A DNA stretch of 64,000 bases, from assembly GCA_900208305.1 (NCBI GenBank), contig OAPG01000004.1, positions 682,001 through 746,000 of the forward strand, written 5' to 3'. How positions within the stretch are numbered: the first letter of the stretch is position 1; each line of letters starts with the position of its first letter. Both the position numbers and the translations under genes were made by a program. The notes below the pieces were generated by a model. That model saw nothing but the letters and a program-made list of their open reading frames with translations, searched no databases and was not told the DNA's origin. This document shows positions 11,891 to 21,229 of this stretch, piece by piece. This stretch comes from Melanopsichium pennsylvanicum (taxonomy: Eukaryota; Basidiomycota; Ustilaginomycetes; Ustilaginales).

Positions 11891-12010
11891 TAAATTACAC
11901 TGGTAAGAGATAAAGTGATTATGTTTTTGACAAGCTTTCCTCCGAGAATGTCTACTTGACCTTTGATTCATCTCAGCCATCATTCAAACGAATGCTCCAG
12001 TTTCGCAAGT

Positions 12011-12018
12011 TATATAAA
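12011..12018 (+). promoter_or_regulatory. TATA box of the pirin gene
   Basis: TATATAAA lies 36 bp before the first ATG (12054) and 240 bp before the second candidate start cluster (12258). The short distance to the first ATG leaves little room for a leader, which matters for the choice of start. Confidence 0.5.
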
Positions 12019-12053
12019 CGAGACTCTTTGATTCGATTACAGTCCCCAAATCC

Positions 12054-13172
12054 ATGTCAAAAACACAACAAGCACCACACATACAGCAAAACAAAGAACA
12101 ACAAACTTGTTCAAGCCACCTCACGCTCACATCTCTTATCATCGGACTACTAGTGCTTCTATTTGCACTTTACAAAACTTATTTTACAACAACAACACAA
12201 ACAACGACAACGACAACGACAACGACGACGACGACGTCTTTCACTAGAACAAGTCACATGGCAGACATGACAACTACTTCAACAGCAGTCAGCATGGCCA
12301 AACTCTCGGTAACTCCTCGACGATGGCATCAACGAGGACATGCTGATCATGGTTGGCTCAAGACGTTTCACACATTTAGCTTTGCTGATTACTATGACCC
12401 TGTTCACATGTCATTCTCAAACCTTCGTGTAATTAACGAAGATCGTGTTGCGCCTGGTACAGGATTTGGTGCTCATCCTCATCGTGAAGCCGAGATCTTC
12501 AGCGTGGTTCTGGGTGGTTCTCTGGAACACAAGGATTCGATGGGTAACGTTGAGATTCTCAAACGAGGAGATGTTCAATTCACCTCCGCAGGTACCGGAA
12601 TTAGACACTCTGAAAAAAATGGTGGAAAGGACGAGGTACATTTCCTACAAATTTGGTATACTCCTGACGTAAGCGGTCTGGCTCCTCGATACTACACTAC
12701 GCATGCCAGCGATCAAAGTAAAAAGGATACACTCAAAACTTTGATCAAGCCAATCTCTACTTTTTCGCAAGAACAAGCCAAAAAAGTGGGTTTGCTTCCA
12801 GCAGGTTCTCCCATTCCAAGTCATAGTACATTGGTAACGAGAACTTCGATGCTTTCACCTGGTAAGTCGGTGACTCACATTCTCGGTCAAGATTCTTCAG
12901 CAAAACAAGGAGATGAAAGATGGATGTATATCCACCTAGCCCAATTAAGCGGTTTCAAAGATCCAAGCCTTTCAAATATCGGTATCAAGGATGAAGCAGA
13001 GATCAAGTTTAATGATGGAAATGGTAAAGATTACGTGCTCAAGGAAGGTGATGGTGCTTACATTAAAGGTGGTAAAGTTGGCGATGGGTTTGAGATCAAT
13101 AGTGTAGGTGGTAAAGATGCTGAGTTTGTTCTCTTTGATCTAAAGCCTGAAAGCAGCGGCAAAAATCTTTAG
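12054..13172 (+). CDS. Pirin family protein with an N-terminal hydrophobic segment
   Basis: Pirins are two-cupin iron proteins; relatives act as nuclear co-regulators or quercetinase-like dioxygenases. The frame is 372 residues without introns. The pirin core begins near residue 80 ([21 protein letters not shown]). It shows the metal-site block [20 protein letters not shown] followed by the conserved [16 protein letters not shown], giving the expected three His and one Glu ligands. The C-terminal cupin is also present. Preceding the core, from the first ATG, are a hydrophobic helix (about residues 24-44) and a run of about 17 Thr. Starting at Met69 (12258) instead would give an ordinary cytosolic pirin. 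It converges on the ClpX gene with only 62 bp between stop codons. Confidence 0.88.
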   Translation: MSKTQQAPHIQQNKEQQTCSSHLTLTSLIIGLLVLLFALYKTYFTTTTQTTTTTTTTTTTTSFTRTSHMADMTTTSTAVSMAKLSVTPRRWHQRGHADHGWLKTFHTFSFADYYDPVHMSFSNLRVINEDRVAPGTGFGAHPHREAEIFSVVLGGSLEHKDSMGNVEILKRGDVQFTSAGTGIRHSEKNGGKDEVHFLQIWYTPDVSGLAPRYYTTHASDQSKKDTLKTLIKPISTFSQEQAKKVGLLPAGSPIPSHSTLVTRTSMLSPGKSVTHILGQDSSAKQGDERWMYIHLAQLSGFKDPSLSNIGIKDEAEIKFNDGNGKDYVLKEGDGAYIKGGKVGDGFEINSVGGKDAEFVLFDLKPESSGKNL

Positions 13173-13234
13173 TAAAGAAAAGAAAAAAAGAAAAAAAAAA
13201 CCCCAACAGAACCGAAACCACCAAGGTCGCCAAC

Positions 13235-16200
13235 TCAAATATAGATGACAGGATCAACCAACCGATTGTTCCTCCTCAACCTTGCTCTGACCACCTGCCT
13301 AGCTTTGATTCTGGCCAACTTGGCTCTCTTTGCATCCAATTCCAGCGCATTCTTGGCGCTGGTATGAGTGTCGGCTTTGGCGTTTTTGTTAATATTGTTA
13401 AGCTTGATAGAATCCAGTTTTGTTTCTGAGTTGTTGGAAGTTGAGCGTGTTTTGGGATGTTGAATGAAATGGTTGTGTCTTTTTTCGAGTCGATTTGTAT
13501 GATCTTCTGCCTCGGCTTGAACTTGAGCTTCAAAGTCGAATCGTTGACCTCGGGAAAAGAGCCTGACTTGGCATTCATGTTTCACCATCTCTCGATTCAC
13601 GAGAATGTACTTGACACTCGAACTACCATAACACTCGTAAAATGCATCCAATAGGATCTCCTCCATTATCCTTCTCAAACTCCTAGCTCCTCCGCCACCC
13701 GTACCACCGCATCTACTAATTGCTCGGACCAAACTAGTATCATGACCTTCATCATCACTACTGCTTGTTCCCATAGCTCGATGTACCACCTCCTCGATAG
13801 CACCTGGACTAATGTGCAGATCGATCCCATTGAGTTTGAAAAGCGAAGCGTACTGATCCACTAGCGAGTTTTTCGGTTCGGTCATGACGCGAACTAGATC
13901 AGAGAACGAGAGCGGGTTCAAAACCACACTCACCGGTACTCTTCCGATAAATTCTGGAATCAAGCCGTACTGTTCCAAATCGCCAGGTTCGAGTTTGGAG
14001 AGCAGTTCGGATTGAGTAAACGTTTCTCTATCGCTACCACTACCACTGTCACTAAAGTGCGCTTTAACACGTTGATCTGCAGAAGTATTTCCCAAAGATG
14101 CTGACGAGTTCGAACAAGGTGCTGGTAGAGTTGAAGCGGATGAAGTTGATGACGAGGGAGCGAAAGGTGGTGGATCGAAACGAGCAAGACGTTTACGAAT
14201 CACGTCTTCAATCCCAACAAAGGCGCCAGAGAGAACGAAAAGGATCGAACTCGTGTCCACATTATACGAAGCAGATTGAGACGATGACGAAAGTGACACT
14301 TTGAAATCTTTTTCCATCCCGGTTTTTCGACCTGCTGTTCGATGATTGTACCATGGGCCAGGATTCATCCAACCCATCTTGTCCTCGCCTTGCTCACCAC
14401 CTTTTTCTCCCACTCCCTCTTCCGATTCACCTTTCTGTTGTAGCGGTACGATGCGGTGGTGTTGCAAATTTGCCTTACTACCCCGACTCGCAGCGGCTGC
14501 AGCTGATCCACCCTTATCTGCAACTGATACAACCGTACCTTCCAACATCCTTAACAACGCCTGTTGCACTCCTTCTCCACCTACATCTTTACCACCACCA
14601 CCTGCGCTACCACCAGCAACACTTTTGCGAAGTTTGTCAATCTCATCAATGCACACAATCCCTCTTTGAGCACGTGCAACATCCCAATCAGCTTCGACCA
14701 GAAGTCGTTGTATGATGGACTCTACATCTTCGCCAACGTAACCTGCCATGGTGAGAGGAGTAGCATCGATGTGAACAAAGGGTACATCAAGTGCTTGCGC
14801 GAGTGTTCTTAAAAGCAGAGTTTTGCCGCTACCAGACGGACCTAATAGGAGAATATTGGATTTCTCAAAGAATGGTAGAGTGCCTGGCTGGTTGCTCAGG
14901 AAAGATGCGGGGTTGTCATTCCCCAACAACACTGGAGAGGAAATGTTGTTCGACGGCCGAGACTGGGGAGGAGAAGATGGTGTTGAATGCGAGGCATAAG
15001 TGGTGGTAGGAAACGAGGGCTGATTTGAGGCTATGGATGCCGAGGATGTGGACGAGGTCGTGCTTGTGCTTGTGCTCGTGCTCGTGGTGGAAGATAGGCG
15101 TTCACGAGCGAGTTTCAAAGCCCTCTTCGTACGTTCTTCAGCAAACGCTGCTCTTTCCGCTAGACTTTCCCGTTTCTTATCGCTCATCTCCATCTCCCTT
15201 GCTTTGTCTTTGGATTGTGAACCACGACATGATTTGAAACCTTCGTCTCCGCTTTGAACCGTATTTGGGGAAAAGTAAAGCGGCTGCTGATCATGACTAA
15301 ACATGCCAATCCTAGCGCCTTTCGCCATATCCGTAGTGAAATCTGACGGTACGGCATCGTACATCCTACCTGCCGATTGTGCTAAACTTGAACTACTCTC
15401 GGCACTCGAGCATGATTTGCGCTGTTCGAGCTGGGAGGCTGCCTCCTCGGCCGGAGTTTTGGCGGAAAGCCTACGATTACTGTTCGGAAGAGCAACGTTC
15501 AAGTCGTCGCCAAATTTGGGTGTGATATCTGGACAATCTTGAACGAGAGCAGAAGGTCCTCCTGCATTGACCAGCCATTCACGTTCGGCGCGACCAAACA
15601 TGAGATTGCGAGTAGCTTCGCCGTGCGGATCGCGAGCGCTTTCCGACTTACGCTCTTGACTGATTCTCGAGCTTTCAATCCAAGCTTCTGCTTCATCCTT
15701 CTTGTCAGTCAAGGGTTCGAGGGTTTGTTTGAATTTACCCAACCGTAAAGACCGAGATGATGCTTCAGACAGTCCAGGTTCTTCCAACGTCGTCTTGGCA
15801 TGTCTTTTTGATGCTGTCATTTTGTCGCTGGCGATATTGACAGAAGCGGAAGGAGAGGGAGTGAATGATTGCGACTCGTCTTGCGATTGCTCTTCTACAG
15901 TTGCTTGATGTTCCATCATTCTTAGCTCAGCCTCCTCCTTCATCCGCTGATTACTCGCAACCCGTAAATAGTGATTCCAAACACCAACAGCAAGCACCTT
16001 TTTAGCTTTTGTCTGACCCACAACATAAGTGTCCAGATACTTGACTAGAGAGCGTGGGGAGATTGCGGGTACATCTGAGAGAAGTGTGGTGTTGGTACTG
16101 TTCGAGGTGTGGTAAGATCCGCTTGTATTGGTTGAGCTGTGTCGGATGTGAATTTTGTTGGTTGGTGAGATGGAGATTGTGGGGTTGCAAGCATGTGTTG

Positions 16201-16366
16201 TGTGGCGAAGCATATCATTGAAATGCGTGCATTTGGGTGTAGAAATAATTTGAGATGATGTGCTGATAGAAGCAGGTGATGATGAAGATGGTAGCGTGCC
16301 AAGTGCTCGAGTTGTGGAGTATGTTGAGCCACTTGCCAGACGGCTAACTCTTAACCTTGGAAGCAT
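13235..16366 (-). CDS. MCX1: Mitochondrial ClpX-like AAA+ unfoldase
   Basis: A 1043-residue AAA+ ATPase of the ClpX family. The N-terminus is Ser/Thr/Arg-rich with no acidic residue in the first 47 and fits a mitochondrial presequence. The first family block, SPRSLVKYLDTYVVGQTKAK, is at about 103-122. About 350 residues of low complexity then separate it from Walker A GPSGSGKT (about 508), the pore loop GYVGED, Walker B CIDEIDK (about 571), GEGVQQALL, LIPEFIGRVP and sensor-2 GARSLRR. No N-terminal zinc domain is seen. The segment after GAFVGIEDVI, which carries the ClpP-docking IGF loop in bacterial ClpX, is replaced by a Ser/Pro/Ala-rich stretch without an IGF-type tripeptide. As with yeast Mcx1, a ClpP-independent role is therefore likely. 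Family assignment is firm. Confidence 0.92.
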   Translation of the reverse strand: MLPRLRVSRLASGSTYSTTRALGTLPSSSSPASISTSSQIISTPKCTHFNDMLRHTTHACNPTISISPTNKIHIRHSSTNTSGSYHTSNSTNTTLLSDVPAISPRSLVKYLDTYVVGQTKAKKVLAVGVWNHYLRVASNQRMKEEAELRMMEHQATVEEQSQDESQSFTPSPSASVNIASDKMTASKRHAKTTLEEPGLSEASSRSLRLGKFKQTLEPLTDKKDEAEAWIESSRISQERKSESARDPHGEATRNLMFGRAEREWLVNAGGPSALVQDCPDITPKFGDDLNVALPNSNRRLSAKTPAEEAASQLEQRKSCSSAESSSSLAQSAGRMYDAVPSDFTTDMAKGARIGMFSHDQQPLYFSPNTVQSGDEGFKSCRGSQSKDKAREMEMSDKKRESLAERAAFAEERTKRALKLARERLSSTTSTSTSTSTTSSTSSASIASNQPSFPTTTYASHSTPSSPPQSRPSNNISSPVLLGNDNPASFLSNQPGTLPFFEKSNILLLGPSGSGKTLLLRTLAQALDVPFVHIDATPLTMAGYVGEDVESIIQRLLVEADWDVARAQRGIVCIDEIDKLRKSVAGGSAGGGGKDVGGEGVQQALLRMLEGTVVSVADKGGSAAAAASRGSKANLQHHRIVPLQQKGESEEGVGEKGGEQGEDKMGWMNPGPWYNHRTAGRKTGMEKDFKVSLSSSSQSASYNVDTSSILFVLSGAFVGIEDVIRKRLARFDPPPFAPSSSTSSASTLPAPCSNSSASLGNTSADQRVKAHFSDSGSGSDRETFTQSELLSKLEPGDLEQYGLIPEFIGRVPVSVVLNPLSFSDLVRVMTEPKNSLVDQYASLFKLNGIDLHISPGAIEEVVHRAMGTSSSDDEGHDTSLVRAISRCGGTGGGGARSLRRIMEEILLDAFYECYGSSSVKYILVNREMVKHECQVRLFSRGQRFDFEAQVQAEAEDHTNRLEKRHNHFIQHPKTRSTSNNSETKLDSIKLNNINKNAKADTHTSAKNALELDAKRAKLARIKARQVVRARLRRNNRLVDPVIYI

Positions 16367-16846
16367 TTTCGTTGACCTTGAGATTGATGGAGGATGGAAA
16401 AGACGTTATGGGCGCGATTGTGGTCGCTTGCAGGAAATGTGATGAACGAGAGACTTTAGGATATGAAGATTGCCTATCGTCACAGTGTGTTGTCACAGTG
16501 TGTTGTGAAAGATTGGTTGAAGCAAGGATTTCGATGAATCTATGCGATGCTTATCCTCCTTCGTTGGTCGTTTGAATAGAACAGCTAGAACTTAGCAGAT
16601 GCACGTAGGGTCCGGTTGTTTAACCCGAAACCCCAAGCTTGTTACACCTACTGCTACTATTCCTTACCACCTTGATTCACAAGCACAGCAGGGAGAATGA
16701 CTAATTCAAACTCTCTATTCTTACGCTCTGTCTATCAAGCATTCGTGATTGGCGAGATTTGAAGTACACAACATTCACATCATAGCATAATGCACTTGAG
16801 ATATGAGCAACTGTTTATTTAGATTTACTAACACGCACTATTTCTT
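16367..16846. other. Intergenic region, ClpX promoter side and SMC2 3' side
   Basis: This 480-bp gap between two minus-strand genes contains a short antisense frame only (16357-16575) and no recognisable element. Confidence 0.5.
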
Positions 16847-19800
16847 TCACGCAGTCACCAAGCCCCGTTTTCCCAATGCTCCCCCGGCACCAGCTTTACC
16901 CCCTCTCTTCCTCCCCGCAACTCCTGGCTCAACGTTCTCCTTATCTCCCTCTACATCCACCGTTGTGGTCCTGTTAGCATTCACAGTACGCTCCACCAAA
17001 CTGGTTCCATCCCTGAACCTTGCCCTAAATAAAACATTTGCATTCGTAAACAGACCCTCCTTGAGACTGACCACGATAAATTGACTTCCTCGGAATCGAT
17101 TCCTGAACAATTGCCCAATGTGTTGCGTATGACTCAAATCTAACGCCGCATCGATCTCGTCCAAGATGTACATTGGCGCCGGTTTGAACTGCAACAAACT
17201 CATAATGAGCGACAAGGCAATCAAGGAGCGTTGTCCACCAGACAATTCCGTCAACGATTGCTTCCAAACCGTTCCCAATCGCACTTTGACTTCAAGTCCT
17301 TGTGTCAAGTCATGTCCTTCGGGCGGTTGAAGCTTGGCATAGTTGCCAGGCAAAAGTTCGCCAAAGATGGATCCGAAATCCGCATTCACTTTTTCCCATG
17401 TGGTTTGAAGCGCATCAAGTTTGTACCGGTCGAGCTCGATGATGGTGTCCTCGATCTTGTCTTTGTCCTTGAGCACCGTGCTCAACATGGTCTTGAGTGT
17501 AGACTCCTTCTTTTCCACCCCCTCGATCATCGAAAGCACCTTGGGATTCACTTTCTTGCGCATGCCCATCTGAGTCTCCTCGAGCTTCTTGCAGCGTTTG
17601 CGCACCTCCGACATGTTGTGTTTGCCAAAGTCGTATACCGTTCCCGATTGACCAAAGAAACGCTGCTCGGACGAGATCCACTCAAACTGCAACTCTAGCT
17701 GCTGAATCAGCTTCTCGTACGTCACCACATCCGCTGTCAGTTTCTCGCGATCGTGCGTGAGTTGCTTGATCGAGAGTAAGCCGTCGGCAATCTCTTGCTT
17801 TTTGGATTTGAGAGCATCGCGCAGCGCCGAGAGCTCGTCATCATAGCCAGACAGCGTGGCTCGTTCCTGAGTCAGCTTCGCTTCAACCGAGTCGACTTGA
17901 GACTGCACGCTCTCCAGTTTGCACTGCATCTCGCAAAGCTCGCTCTCCACTTTCTTGATGGCTTTCTCACCATCGCCAATCGTCTCTTCGCAAGCGGTGA
18001 TCTCGGTGCGCGTCTGTTCGAGCTCGAGCTCGAGCGTTCTCACCTCACCCTGGCGCGTCTTGATCTCGCCAGATCGCTTCGAGAGTTCGGCCTTCTTCCG
18101 CTTGATTTCGCCTTTCAGTTGGTCGAGCTTGGAGTCCTTGTTCTTGTCGAACTCTTCCATTTCCTTTTCCAGCCGCTTCGCCTCTTTAGTCGCATCAACT
18201 TGACGTTGCTTTGCTGTGTCGATGGCATGCTTCAACTCAGCGATGGATGCTTTGGCTTTCTCGACCTCGCCAATGATGCGTGTGGCATTGGACCCCGACA
18301 TCTGACCCTCGAGTAGAGTCACCTGATGACGTTTCAAGTCGAGATCACGTTTGGCTTTGGAGAACGTTGCCATCTGCGCCTTGGCAGCCTGAACCTCAGA
18401 CTCAACTTTTGACAGTTCCACCTTGGCCTCTTTGAGAGCCTTGTCGATCTTGATGAGGTCCTGCATCTTGACAAGCACGTTTGCAGAATTGGGCTTGGAA
18501 CCACCAGACAACGTTCCAGCGGGATCGTACACATCGCCGTCGAGCGTGACAGATTTCATGCGCACCGCATTGTCAAACGTGACGCGCTTCGCAGTGGCTG
18601 CATCGGCGCAGATGAGGGTGTTGCCAAATACGTACTCCATGGCTTTGCTAACTTCGTCATCATAGCCCACGAGTGTGAGAGCGAGATCAACTTTGCCAGG
18701 TGCAAGGCGCTTGGCTGCACCGATCTTCTCAGCGCTGGTCACGAAGGCGTTGATCTTGTTGAGCGGGATGAGGGTGACGCGTTTCTTGAGTTGGCCCTTG
18801 GCCAATAGTTGGGAGCCCACCTTCTCGTCCTCGACTACGACGTTGTAGAGTCGGCCACCGGCACAGATTTCGAGTGCTGTCGAGTACTTGTGCTTGTCTT
18901 GGTCGAGCTGAACGAGCGAGGCCACCAGACCTTTGACGCGGGATCGATCAAAGTTAGGTTCCGGGTCAGAGTACTGGAAATCCATGCCAGCCAACTTGGA
19001 CTTGAGGCCTTCCTTACGTTCGACCAAGTCGGAGACGCGACGACTCCACTCCGCCTTGGATTGTAGCAACGTCTTTTCCTTTTCGTCGTCCCAGCCGAGC
19101 TTGTCCATTTGCGCCTCGAGCTGTTGTACGGCAGTGCGGCAAGACTCGAGCTCATTCATGAGACCGGCGGCGTCCTTTTGCGCTTTCTTAGCGAGCGGCT
19201 CTTTCTGCTTTACTTCCTTCTCGAGATGACCGATACGCAGTTTGGACTGTTCGATTTCGGTTCCAGCCGCCGTCTCTTCAGCACGAGCAGCGGCGATCTG
19301 ACCCATGTATCCACCGGCCGAGCCCTCCTTGTTCTTGGAGGAGGAAGTCATACCAGTAAGCAGGGTTTGGAGCAGCTCGTCCTGCTTGTTGACGTCTGCC
19401 ACTGCGCCGTCGTAGTCAGCTTTGAGCTTGGAGAACGATCCAGACATGTCTTGGATCGCCACCTCTTTCTCCTGAAGAGTCTGGTGCAACGCCTCGAGAT
19501 TTGCTTGATCTGCTTGAAGTTTCTTGCGCTCTTCTTCGACGGAACCCATCTTGAGGTCAACGTTTGTCTTGCGTTTGACGAGATCGTGTTGAAGCTCCTT
19601 GCTCTGGTTCAAGAGCGCCTGGAGCTTGCCGCCTTTGGTCACCTCGGCTTCCTTCTTCTTTTCGATCTGTGCAAGCTCCTTTTCGATGCCCTCGATTTGA
19701 CGCTTGAGGGCTTTGGCTTCGTTTTCGCGGTCCTCGACGTCTTGCGACTTTTGATCCACAAGCGCCTTTCGCTCTTGGAACTTGGCACAGCATTGCTGCC

Positions 19801-20515
19801 ACTCGTAGGCTTTGGCGAGTCGCGTGAGTCGATCGAGCTCTGTGCTTGCCTTTTGGTACTCGAGGAAAGAGCGCTTCTCTTCTCGAAGCTTGTCGAGCTT
19901 GGGTGTGATCTCTTCTTCCAATAATGCTGTGATCTCCTTGACCTTCTGATCCTTCTTGGACATTGTCTTGATGGCCTTGTCCTTGCGATCTTCGAACATG
20001 CGCGTTCCGGCAGCCTCTTCGATCATGGAAAGGATCTCTGCTGGTTTCATGTTGAGAACCTTTGTGATTTTTCCTTGCATGATCAAGAAGTTGGGATTGT
20101 TGATGTTGAGCTGGACGCTCTGGAACATGTTCTGGACTGCCTGTTGGGTGGCCTTGTGACCGTTGATGAGGTACTTGCTAAGACCGCCCATGGCGATTTG
20201 GCGGGTGACGGTGAGCTGTGGGCAATTCTCGAACGAAACAGGAGATTTACTACGATCTGAATTGTCAAAGACGATGGTGACGGATGCTTTAGTGATACCA
20301 GCTTGACCACGCTTGTAGATGAGATCTTGAAGGTTGTTGGCTCGAACGGCTGTGAGATTGGTAATACCGAGAACGAAACAGATCGAATCGAGAATGTTGG
20401 ATTTACCCGAACCGTTGAGGCCGGTGATGGCATTGAAGGACGCATCGAAGCCCGAGACGTGCGTGCGCACGGGATACGACTTGAAACCGTCAATGATGAG
20501 TTCCTCGATACGCAT
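16847..20515 (-). CDS. SMC2: Condensin subunit SMC2
   Basis: A 1222-residue SMC ATPase that pairs with SMC4 in condensin to compact mitotic chromosomes. The start was set at 20515 because MRIEELIIDGFKSYPVRT is the conserved SMC2 N-terminus. An in-frame ATG at 20611 would add 32 residues with no family counterpart. Walker A is GLNGSGKSN near residue 36. A first coiled coil is followed by the hinge (centred near residues 520-680, including the GDVYDPAGTLSGGS block), then the second coiled coil, the ABC signature LSGGQRSLIALSLI and Walker B YILDEIDAALD. The C-terminus is basic and Gly-rich. Length and all ATPase motifs match an intact SMC2. No intron is present. Confidence 0.96.
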   Translation of the reverse strand: MRIEELIIDGFKSYPVRTHVSGFDASFNAITGLNGSGKSNILDSICFVLGITNLTAVRANNLQDLIYKRGQAGITKASVTIVFDNSDRSKSPVSFENCPQLTVTRQIAMGGLSKYLINGHKATQQAVQNMFQSVQLNINNPNFLIMQGKITKVLNMKPAEILSMIEEAAGTRMFEDRKDKAIKTMSKKDQKVKEITALLEEEITPKLDKLREEKRSFLEYQKASTELDRLTRLAKAYEWQQCCAKFQERKALVDQKSQDVEDRENEAKALKRQIEGIEKELAQIEKKKEAEVTKGGKLQALLNQSKELQHDLVKRKTNVDLKMGSVEEERKKLQADQANLEALHQTLQEKEVAIQDMSGSFSKLKADYDGAVADVNKQDELLQTLLTGMTSSSKNKEGSAGGYMGQIAAARAEETAAGTEIEQSKLRIGHLEKEVKQKEPLAKKAQKDAAGLMNELESCRTAVQQLEAQMDKLGWDDEKEKTLLQSKAEWSRRVSDLVERKEGLKSKLAGMDFQYSDPEPNFDRSRVKGLVASLVQLDQDKHKYSTALEICAGGRLYNVVVEDEKVGSQLLAKGQLKKRVTLIPLNKINAFVTSAEKIGAAKRLAPGKVDLALTLVGYDDEVSKAMEYVFGNTLICADAATAKRVTFDNAVRMKSVTLDGDVYDPAGTLSGGSKPNSANVLVKMQDLIKIDKALKEAKVELSKVESEVQAAKAQMATFSKAKRDLDLKRHQVTLLEGQMSGSNATRIIGEVEKAKASIAELKHAIDTAKQRQVDATKEAKRLEKEMEEFDKNKDSKLDQLKGEIKRKKAELSKRSGEIKTRQGEVRTLELELEQTRTEITACEETIGDGEKAIKKVESELCEMQCKLESVQSQVDSVEAKLTQERATLSGYDDELSALRDALKSKKQEIADGLLSIKQLTHDREKLTADVVTYEKLIQQLELQFEWISSEQRFFGQSGTVYDFGKHNMSEVRKRCKKLEETQMGMRKKVNPKVLSMIEGVEKKESTLKTMLSTVLKDKDKIEDTIIELDRYKLDALQTTWEKVNADFGSIFGELLPGNYAKLQPPEGHDLTQGLEVKVRLGTVWKQSLTELSGGQRSLIALSLIMSLLQFKPAPMYILDEIDAALDLSHTQHIGQLFRNRFRGSQFIVVSLKEGLFTNANVLFRARFRDGTSLVERTVNANRTTTVDVEGDKENVEPGVAGRKRGGKAGAGGALGKRGLVTA

Positions 20516-21229
20516 GTTTGGTAATGCTCGTAAAATTGTGTGCGTTGAGGGTTTGGTGTGCAGATGAGGTCTATCCCAGTGTTTCTGGAGTATGGTAGTA
20601 GCCCGCTGCAAGTAGCCAGTGTAAGGCTTGAGCCGGGGCTGGTAGCCGATATACGCAGAAAGCGATGGTAGGCGCTACTGGATAATGTTGTGAGGAGACC
20701 AATCTTCGAGCTATGCGACTGAATGCATGATTGATTTTGGATGTTGCGTTGATAGGTATTGTATGAGATGGTTTATGGTGATGGAAGTGAAAGATAAAAA
20801 GAAAGAAAGAAAGAAAGAAAGAAAAGAGTAAGAGGTTGTGCAACAGAGTTTTAACAGAGTTGAGAGGTGTTGTTCTGCGGCTTTACATGAATGCTTATAG
20901 CGGACGCGCTCTGCATTTCTCTCTGTGTCACTACAACCGTGACGCTGAGAGACCAACACACGCGCTGAGCCTCAAACAAGACACTGCACGCGTTACAGCC
21001 AGAAATTTCAATATTGCGCTGATTTGCTGTGATTGTTTTGCTGGTCACGTGTCTTAGGTCACCATTCCATTACCGATCTAACACAGTTGAAGAAATCATA
21101 GTTTCCGAGGCAATACATACCATCAACCTTGTGTCGCCTATCTCGGCTGGTGTCTGTCCACGGCTCTCGCATGTCACACACCTTGTACCAATACATGCTT
21201 ATCGAGATGAGATTGTTATAGTTTCGTTT
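20516..21229. other. SMC2 promoter region and ULA1 3' region
   Basis: No gene is recognised in this 714-bp gap. It contains a GAAA microsatellite at about 20799-20824 and three MCB-like hexamers described separately. Short open frames on both strands overlap each other and carry no domain. Confidence 0.5.
20904..20993. promoter_or_regulatory. MCB-like cluster upstream of SMC2
   Basis: ACGCGC occurs at 20904-20909 and 20960-20965, and an exact ACGCGT at 20988-20993. They lie 390-480 bp upstream of the SMC2 start. The same motif family precedes CDC9 in this window. A role in cell-cycle expression is an inference; single ACGCGT sites occur by chance about once per 4 kb. Confidence 0.35.

Noticed and set aside
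19109..19924. 271-codon open frame antisense to SMC2
   Set aside because: It is a shadow of the coiled-coil coding region, hydrophobic only because Glu/Lys codons read as Leu/Phe on the other strand.
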